Shown: piece by piece, positions 7,611 to 11,475 of the stretch
Layout of the letters: every line of letters starts with the position of its first letter
Position numbering within the stretch: position 1 is the stretch's first letter
Assembly (NCBI GenBank): GCA_902494585.1
Contig: CABUUD010000055.1
Location: 1-11,475 of the forward strand
Reading direction: 5' to 3'
DNA from: an uncultured Collinsella sp.
Lineage (GTDB): Bacteria > Actinomycetota > Coriobacteriia > Coriobacteriales > Coriobacteriaceae
Length of the DNA: 11,475 bases
Program-made: the position numbers and the translations under genes
Notes under the pieces: model-generated
What the model saw: the letters and a program-made list of their open reading frames with translations, nothing else
Told to the model about the DNA's origin: nothing
The model's database searches: none

Positions 7611-7861
7611 AAGCCTACATTTTCCCATTGATGGTTAACCCAATCTTGATTAATCTTGGGATTCTTAGTTACCTGAGCTGTACGCATAGCGACATCCTCA
7701 GTCATAACATCCATTTTCTTTTTGGACGTATCGACGATATCTTGCGCTCCGCGAAGCAGACGACCACGCAATTCATCGTCTGTTGCGATCTTAAATCCCG
7801 CAAACGCACCAACCGCTACAGTTGCAGCCAAAGCAAGAGCAGTCAGAACTTTATTCTTCAT
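7607..7861 (-). CDS. Small membrane-anchored protein of unknown function, last gene of the parAB operon
   Basis: An 84-residue protein with one N-terminal membrane segment (about residues 4-24, LTALALAATVAVGAFAGF) preceded by two lysines, then a hydrophilic, helical, mixed-charge tail (LRGRLLRGAQDIVDTSKKKM). The design recalls YtxH-like small proteins (hydrophobic Gly-Ala segment followed by a charged helix), but I cannot claim membership. The signal-like N-terminus has no obvious cleavage or lipobox motif, so it is likely an inner-membrane anchor with either end outside. The ATG at 7861 has GGGAG six nt upstream and overlaps the parB stop by 11 nt, which argues for translational coupling to parB; an ATG at 7879 would overlap more and lacks a good ribosome site. 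The intrinsic terminator follows. A link to chromosome segregation is inferred only from the operon. Confidence 0.75.
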   Translation of the reverse strand: MKNKVLTALALAATVAVGAFAGFKIATDDELRGRLLRGAQDIVDTSKKKMDVMTEDVAMRTAQVTKNPKINQDWVNHQWENVGF

Positions 7862-8756
7862 CCTGATCTCCCTGGTCAAATTGAATCATCTCGCCAAGAA
7901 TGCGAGAGAGTTCTTCCTCATCCTTAAACTCGATCTCGATTTTATTCTTGCCGCGCGAGCTCTTGACGCGAACGTTCGTGTTAAACACCTGACGCAGAAC
8001 GCGTGCAGCCTTCTTAAAAGACTGAGGCGTTGCTGGACGTGGTGTCTTAGGCGTCTCTCCGGCAGAAAACAATGGAGCAAGATTTTCTGTCGCACGGACA
8101 GACAACCCCTCTGCAACAACCTTCTCAGCCAGCTTAATACGTGCATCTTCATACGGAACCGCAAGAATTGCACGAGCATGACCAGCAGTCAGTTTCCCTT
8201 CGAAGATCATCTGCTGAACTACCTCTGGAAGGTCAAGCAGGCGCAAAGAATTGGTAATTGCAGAGCGAGACTTGCTGACAGCCTTTGATAAGGCTTCCTG
8301 AGTCATACCACTCGCATCGATGAGCTGTCGATATCCTTTAGCCTCTTCGACTGGATTTAAGTCAGAACGCTGAAGGTTTTCAATCAGCGCGAGTGCAAGC
8401 ATCTCCTCATCATCAACGTCTTTAATGATGACGGGGAGCTCTTCAAGGCCAGCAAGCTTTGAAGCCTGATAACGGCGTTCACCCGCAATAATTTCATAGC
8501 CATTACCGTGCTTGCGCACAAGAAGAGGCTGCAGAACACCATGCTCTTGGATTGACTCACTCAACTCGCGAAGCTCAGTCTCGTTGAAATGAATTCGTGG
8601 CTGATTTGGGTTCGGAACGATATCTTCGATTGGAAGCTTAGTTTCCGAAGCGGCATTTGATGCTGACGCTGCGGATCCACCAGTCTCATATTCAGCTTCT
8701 GAGACCAGCGCATTGAGTCCACGACCCAAGCCACCACGCTTCTTAGGACTAGGCAC
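7851..8756 (-). CDS. parB: Chromosome partitioning protein ParB (Spo0J family), parS-binding CTPase
   Basis: A 301-residue ParB. The N-terminal GGLGRGLNAL (8-17) is the ParA-contacting segment typical of chromosomal ParB. The CTP-binding/sulfiredoxin-like domain covers about 40-135, with LPIEDIVPNPNQPR at 41-54, box I GERRYQAS at 92-99 and box II ENLQR at 126-130. The HTH that reads parS covers about 150-172, and a basic, then acidic, C-terminal dimer domain (about 245-300) closes the protein. Known ParB loads at parS and slides as a CTP clamp. Box I has Gln97 where the common form is Arg (GERRxRA). The start is GTG at 8756 with AGAGGTGA seven nt upstream; it overlaps the parA stop by 8 nt, so the two are coupled. 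The parS sites upstream of parA supply its own binding sites. Confidence 0.96.
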   Translation of the reverse strand: MPSPKKRGGLGRGLNALVSEAEYETGGSAASASNAASETKLPIEDIVPNPNQPRIHFNETELRELSESIQEHGVLQPLLVRKHGNGYEIIAGERRYQASKLAGLEELPVIIKDVDDEEMLALALIENLQRSDLNPVEEAKGYRQLIDASGMTQEALSKAVSKSRSAITNSLRLLDLPEVVQQMIFEGKLTAGHARAILAVPYEDARIKLAEKVVAEGLSVRATENLAPLFSAGETPKTPRPATPQSFKKAARVLRQVFNTNVRVKSSRGKNKIEIEFKDEEELSRILGEMIQFDQGDQDEE

Positions 8757-9549
8757 GCTTAATCACCTCTTTAGCAAGGTTCATATACGCCTTTGCGCCC
8801 TTGTTCTGTGGCGCATAGGTAATTACCGGCTCACCAAATGACGGTGCTTCTGAAATTTTAACCGTACGTGGAATCAAGGTCTTGAATGCCTTGTCGCCAA
8901 AATATGATTGAACCTCTTCCACAACCTGGTTCGAAAGCGATGTGCGCGAATCGTACATAGTCATAAGCACGCCATAAGTATCAAGGCTCTTATTAAGGCG
9001 TGTTTTAACCATCTTCATCGATTCAAGCAGCTTTGTAACACCTTCGAGTGCGTAATATTCGCACTGAATAGGAATCAAAACACTATCCGCAGCTGTTAAC
9101 GCATTAATGGTTAGCAAACCAAGCGATGGCGGACAGTCAATAAATATAAAATCAAACTCATCCTGAACAGGCTCAAGTAGATCCTTTAAGCGAGTTTCAC
9201 GGGCAATCGCACTGACAAGTTCGATTTCCGCACCTGCAAGCTGGATAGTTGCCGGGATTACAAATACCTTATTGCAATTTGTATCAAGAACGAGCGATTC
9301 CGCCGGAACATCGTTCAGCAATGCATCATAGATGCAGTGATCGAGTTCTTCTTTTTCGATTCCAAAACCACTCGTACTATTACCCTGCGGGTCAAAATCG
9401 ACAATTAATGTCTTTCGGCCCAGTTCACCCAACGCTGCTGCAAGATTTACAGCCGTGGTGGACTTACCTACGCCGCCTTTTTGGTTGATGATAGCAATGA
9501 CACGCGTGTCTTTTGCACTCTTAGAACGCTTAACGTCGCGAAATCCCAC
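8749..9549 (-). CDS. parA: Chromosome partitioning ATPase ParA (Soj)
   Basis: A 266-residue deviant Walker A ATPase that moves ParB-parS complexes over the nucleoid. KGGVGKSTT at 24-32 is the deviant Walker A with signature Lys24 and Lys29; DFDPQGN at 51-57 is the Walker A' loop; FIFIDCPPSLG at 134-144 is Walker B. IPRTVKISEAPSFG near 226-239 is the conserved C-terminal segment. A short N-terminal stretch of about 15 residues precedes the usual fold, as in chromosomal Soj proteins. The start is GTG at 9549, supported by AGGAGGG four to five nt upstream, one of the strongest ribosome sites in the window. The 132-bp leader carries three parS sites, so ParB binding could affect its transcription. 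It is followed by parB with an 8-nt overlap. Confidence 0.96.
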   Translation of the reverse strand: MGFRDVKRSKSAKDTRVIAIINQKGGVGKSTTAVNLAAALGELGRKTLIVDFDPQGNSTSGFGIEKEELDHCIYDALLNDVPAESLVLDTNCNKVFVIPATIQLAGAEIELVSAIARETRLKDLLEPVQDEFDFIFIDCPPSLGLLTINALTAADSVLIPIQCEYYALEGVTKLLESMKMVKTRLNKSLDTYGVLMTMYDSRTSLSNQVVEEVQSYFGDKAFKTLIPRTVKISEAPSFGEPVITYAPQNKGAKAYMNLAKEVIKRA

Positions 9550-9587
9550 GGTCCCTCCTGGTGTATTTAAAGCTGTTGAATGGAGGA

Positions 9588-9603
9588 TGTTTCACGTGAA
9601 ACA
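9588..9603. promoter_or_regulatory. parS: parS site 1 (perfect)
   Basis: TGTTTCACGTGAAACA is the canonical 16-bp ParB-binding palindrome. It lies 38 bp upstream of the parA start codon, between the start and two further sites. It is close enough to the parA ribosome site that bound ParB could influence expression. Confidence 0.95.
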
Positions 9604-9616
9604 ATCCGATTCGACA

Positions 9617-9652
9617 TCGATTGTTATGTTTCACATGAAACATAACAATCGA
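9617..9652. repeat. 36-bp inverted repeat centred on the middle parS
   Basis: Arms 9617-9633 (TCGATTGTTATGTTTCA) and 9636-9652 are exact reverse complements, separated only by the two central bases CA. The parS core occupies the innermost 16 bp, so the symmetry extends 10 bp further on each side than parS needs. No T tract follows on either strand, so a terminator is unlikely. The outer symmetry may reflect an additional protein or cruciform-prone DNA. Confidence 0.85.
9627..9642. promoter_or_regulatory. parS: parS site 2 (one central mismatch)
   Basis: TGTTTCACATGAAACA matches canonical parS in 15 of 16 positions; the central CG step is replaced by CA, which breaks perfect symmetry. It sits midway between the two perfect sites, with centre-to-centre distances of about 38-39 bp. 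Confidence 0.9.
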
Positions 9653-9664
9653 CACCATCCATTA

Positions 9665-9680
9665 TGTTTCACGTGAAACA
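9665..9680. promoter_or_regulatory. parS: parS site 3 (perfect), abutting the rsmG stop codon
   Basis: TGTTTCACGTGAAACA again, ending 1 bp before the complement of the rsmG TAG (9684-9682). With sites 1 and 2 it forms a tight cluster within 93 bp. Confidence 0.95.
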
Positions 9681-9681
9681 T

Positions 9682-10419
9682 CTAGGCAAGCGGATTCTTT
9701 TTTGCCATGCCATTAGCACGAGGAAGAGAAACCGAGGCATGACGAGTCTTTTTAAGGATAATAAATTCACGGTGACCCAGACCATTCGGCAAATCAAGGT
9801 CGTCCGTCATAAGCGTGATAAAGCCGCATATCTTTGCAGCAGCAATACCAGATTGAAGCTCTTCATCAGATGGATTCCCCTTCGTAATAACAAAGAGACC
9901 ACCATCTTTTAGAAAAGGAGAAGCATATTCAACGAGAACCGGTAATGGTGCGAGCGCACGGGCGGTCACAACTGCAAATTGCTTCTTATGGGATCGAGCA
10001 TATTCCTCAAGACGATCGTGAACGGCATAAGCATGCTTGAGTCTAAGCGCACTAACAAAGGAGTTAACAGCATCTACTTTCTTGCCAACGGAATCGATAT
10101 AGGTAGCCTTTCGCCCACTTGCAATAGTCAACGGAATACCTGGAAATCCAGCACCGGTACCCATATCAAGCAAAGCACCTTCAGGAGCTTTATCAATATA
10201 GGGCAGTAAAACAAGTGAGTCCAGAATATGAAGGACGGCTGCATCATCAACATTCAGGATGCGCGTTAGATTAGTAGTCTTATTGGCCTCCAGAACAAGA
10301 TCAAGATGCTTGATACAGACACGAAGGCTCTCGTCGGAGACCTTCAAAGAATAGTCTTTGCGATACGAAATAAGACGGCCCAGCATTTGGCTTGCCTGCT
10401 CATCAGTTAAAACAAACAA
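9682..10419 (-). CDS. rsmG: 16S rRNA (guanine527-N7)-methyltransferase RsmG (GidB)
   Basis: A class I SAM methyltransferase that makes m7G527 in 16S rRNA; loss of the family gives low-level streptomycin resistance. The protein is 245 residues if the TTG at 10419 is used. The SAM loop is LLDMGTGAGFPGIPL (83-97, Asp85 to Gly94), followed by IDSVGKKVDAV and, further on, TARALAPLPVL, both typical of RsmG. TTG is preferred because AAGGAG lies exactly five nt upstream. An upstream GTG at 10488 is open but lies inside the terminator stem after jag and has no ribosome site. It belongs to the conserved jag-rsmG-parA-parB order. The hairpin upstream suggests it needs its own promoter or readthrough; I found no convincing promoter. 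Confidence 0.94.
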   Translation of the reverse strand: MFVLTDEQASQMLGRLISYRKDYSLKVSDESLRVCIKHLDLVLEANKTTNLTRILNVDDAAVLHILDSLVLLPYIDKAPEGALLDMGTGAGFPGIPLTIASGRKATYIDSVGKKVDAVNSFVSALRLKHAYAVHDRLEEYARSHKKQFAVVTARALAPLPVLVEYASPFLKDGGLFVITKGNPSDEELQSGIAAAKICGFITLMTDDLDLPNGLGHREFIILKKTRHASVSLPRANGMAKKNPLA

Positions 10420-10464
10420 GACGACTCCTTTCTGACAAAAATCAGTGTATCGAGAACTTTTGAC

Positions 10465-10494
10465 AAAAAAAGGGGACGTGGAAACCACGTCCCC
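10465..10494 (-). terminator. Intrinsic terminator between jag and rsmG
   Basis: A 10-bp perfect stem, GGGGACGTGG (10472-10481) with its complement at 10485-10494, closes on a 3-nt loop. Read on the minus strand it is followed directly by seven T residues (complement of 10471-10465), the textbook form. It lies about 20 bp after the jag stop codon. It would separate yidC-jag from rsmG-parA-parB in transcription. Confidence 0.85.
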
Positions 10495-10514
10495 TTAGCA
10501 TAGACTCGAGAAGA

Positions 10515-11084
10515 TTATCGAGCAACAATCACAACATGGCGATCGGGATCAGAGCCCTCAGAATGCGTGTCGACAGCATCGTTACCACGAAGGGCAATAT
10601 GAACCAGTCGACGTTCGTAGGCATTCATAGGCGGCAAGGAAACACTTTTATGAGTGCGAATAGCGCGCTCGGCAGCGGACTGGGCCATAGAAGCAACCTT
10701 GTCCTGTCGACGGCTCTTATAACCTTCGACGTCGACGACGACCGGATACCTAAAGCCAAGCTTGCGACTCACCAACAGGGAGAACATAACTTGAAGAGCA
10801 TCGAGGGTACGTCCATGACGGCCAATGAGAACAGCAAGATCAGGAGCAGTTACGTCCAGGATCAACTCGCCCTCGTCACCCTCATACTCATCGATGGGTG
10901 AGTTCGCCGCATCGAAGTGCGAAAGGATGGAACGCAGAATGGAAATAGCCACATCGGCAATGGTGTCGAGCTCCTCATCGGTCAGCTCTTCACCAGCCTT
11001 GTAACGCTGTGCAATCTCGGGATAATCGCCCGCGACCCGCGGGGCAACCTCCTCAAGCATATCCTCGACGATCTCTTCAGACAT
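10515..11084 (-). CDS. khpB: RNA-binding protein KhpB / Jag (KH and R3H domains)
   Basis: A 189-residue RNA-binding protein. The KH domain (about 73-120) has the GxxG loop as GRHG at 88-91 inside VLIGRHGRTLDAL. The R3H domain (about 135-189) has the Arg-x3-His as Arg158 and His162 (RRLVH), then SEGSDPDRHVVIV at the C-terminus. The N-terminal Jag_N domain of firmicute SpoIIIJ-associated proteins is missing, replaced by an acidic helical region (EDMLEEVAPRV, EELTDEELD); this short form is common in actinobacteria. KhpB partners KhpA to bind RNA and affects cell division and elongation in streptococci. The ATG at 11084 has GGAG six nt upstream; a TTG at 11096 is open but the GGAG then lies within the gene. 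It follows yidC by 44 bp and is followed by a terminator. Confidence 0.93.
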   Translation of the reverse strand: MSEEIVEDMLEEVAPRVAGDYPEIAQRYKAGEELTDEELDTIADVAISILRSILSHFDAANSPIDEYEGDEGELILDVTAPDLAVLIGRHGRTLDALQVMFSLLVSRKLGFRYPVVVDVEGYKSRRQDKVASMAQSAAERAIRTHKSVSLPPMNAYERRLVHIALRGNDAVDTHSEGSDPDRHVVIVAR

Positions 11085-11099
11085 AACGAACTCCAAAAG

Positions 11100-11111
11100 T
11101 TAGGTACCTAA
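11100..11111. repeat. 12-bp perfect palindrome TTAGGTACCTAA, copy 2
   Basis: This is the second copy of the palindrome at 7599-7610, in the 44-bp gap between the yidC stop and the jag start, a few bases upstream of the jag ribosome site GGAG at 11091-11094. A dimeric protein bound here could affect jag. Confidence 0.6.
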
Positions 11112-11128
11112 ATAAGAATACTATCCCA

Positions 11129-11475
11129 CTACTTCTTCTTGTGCGGGCGCGGCTTCTTCTCGCGACGAGTAACCTCGACCTGCAGCGGAGCGTTCTTAAG
11201 ACGCTCTTCCTCATCGGCCTTGGCCTTATCGATAACCTTCTGCGTCACGAAGATCTGCTGGACAACCTGCCAGGCGGAAGACACGTCGTAGTACAACAGA
11301 ACGCCGACGGGCAGGCTCCAACCCATCCAAAGCATCATGACGGTCATGACAACGGCCATCATGCGCATGCTCTGGGCCTGCTGACCAGTCTGATTGCGTG
11401 ACATATACAGCTGCGGAATCAGGGTCAAGACAGCGAACAGAATCAGGCAAACCAGCGCAGGCAGCGCAACCATAA
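11129..11475 (-). CDS. yidC: C-terminal part of membrane protein insertase YidC (cut by right edge)
   Basis: About 115 residues of the C-terminus of a YidC/Oxa1/Alb3 insertase; the start lies beyond the right edge. It shows a membrane segment (ALPALVCLILFAVLTLIP), a polar turn, and a second hydrophobic region (MMAVVMTVMMLWMGWSLPVG) continuing into LLYYDVSSAWQVVQQIF. The P-x-G-x-x-L-Y-Y and x-Q-Q elements match the last helices of YidC. The tail is highly basic (RREKKPRPHKKK), as in many Gram-positive and actinobacterial YidC proteins where it is thought to contact the ribosome. It precedes jag, the usual partner order near the origin. The catalytic hydrophilic-groove Arg would lie outside the window. 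Confidence 0.93.
   Translation of the reverse strand, partial: MVALPALVCLILFAVLTLIPQLYMSRNQTGQQAQSMRMMAVVMTVMMLWMGWSLPVGVLLYYDVSSAWQVVQQIFVTQKVIDKAKADEEERLKNAPLQVEVTRREKKPRPHKKK

Noticed and set aside
9621..9650. TTGTTA and AACAAT as a parA promoter overlapping the middle parS
   Set aside because: The hexamers are part of the inverted repeat itself and match consensus weakly, so the resemblance is not independent evidence.
9617..9652. The long inverted repeat as a terminator between rsmG and parA
   Set aside because: No T tract on either strand and the parS core gives a better explanation.
9550..9681. A chromosomal origin (oriC) in the rsmG-parA gap
   Set aside because: The gap is only 132 bp, is filled by parS sites, and I see no DnaA-box cluster or AT-rich unwinding tract; oriC more likely lies near dnaA outside the window.
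10460..10465. A perfect TTGACA on the plus strand as a -35 element
   Set aside because: No -10 hexamer at 16-18 nt (the position falls in the terminator stem) and no plus-strand gene follows.
10417..10488. GTG at 10488 as the rsmG start
   Set aside because: It lies inside the jag terminator stem and lacks a ribosome site, whereas TTG at 10419 has AAGGAG five nt upstream.

Overview
The window reads as ordinary chromosome from a moderately GC-rich actinobacterium. The protein sequences and the gene mix look most like the class Coriobacteriia, with Collinsella as my best guess. That is recognition from memory, not a search. The right half carries the conserved origin-proximal block yidC - jag/khpB - rsmG - parA - parB, read right to left on the minus strand, so the replication origin probably lies not far beyond the right edge. 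I saw no dnaA, rpmH, rnpA or clear DnaA-box cluster inside the window.

Layout from left to right. Positions 1-302 (minus) hold the N-terminal part of a membrane-associated protein, probably an M28-type peptidase. After a 197-bp divergent gap come two translationally coupled WYL-domain regulators on the plus strand (500-1522 and 1509-2426) that resemble the actinobacterial PafB/PafC pair. They converge on a DinG-type exonuclease-helicase (2423-5317, minus), with the two stop codons physically overlapping. The DinG gene overlaps the end of ddl, D-Ala-D-Ala ligase (5311-6276, minus). Divergent from ddl is rlmN (6362-7414, plus), which ends in a strong hairpin. The opposing minus-strand operon parA-parB-small membrane protein (9549 to 7607) ends at its own T-rich terminator between 7543 and 7580. 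Upstream of parA lie three parS sites within 93 bp. Further right are rsmG (TTG start), a terminator, jag/khpB and the C-terminus of yidC, cut by the right edge.

Functionally the window combines chromosome segregation (ParA, ParB, parS), membrane protein insertion with its RNA-binding partner (YidC, KhpB/Jag), rRNA and tRNA modification (RsmG, RlmN), peptidoglycan precursor synthesis (Ddl) and probable DNA-damage handling (DinG, PafBC-like regulators). I do not see a clear mobile element, CRISPR array, rRNA or tRNA.

The points most worth a second look are: the parS cluster, whose middle site sits at the centre of a perfect 17-bp-arm inverted repeat; a fourth degenerate parS-like site beyond the other end of the parAB operon; a 12-bp perfect palindrome occurring twice at the two ends of the jag-to-parB segment; the PafBC-like pair locked tail-to-tail with DinG; and a DinG that seems to have both a DEDDh exonuclease domain and the four cysteines of an iron-sulphur helicase. 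No clearly undescribed system stands out.
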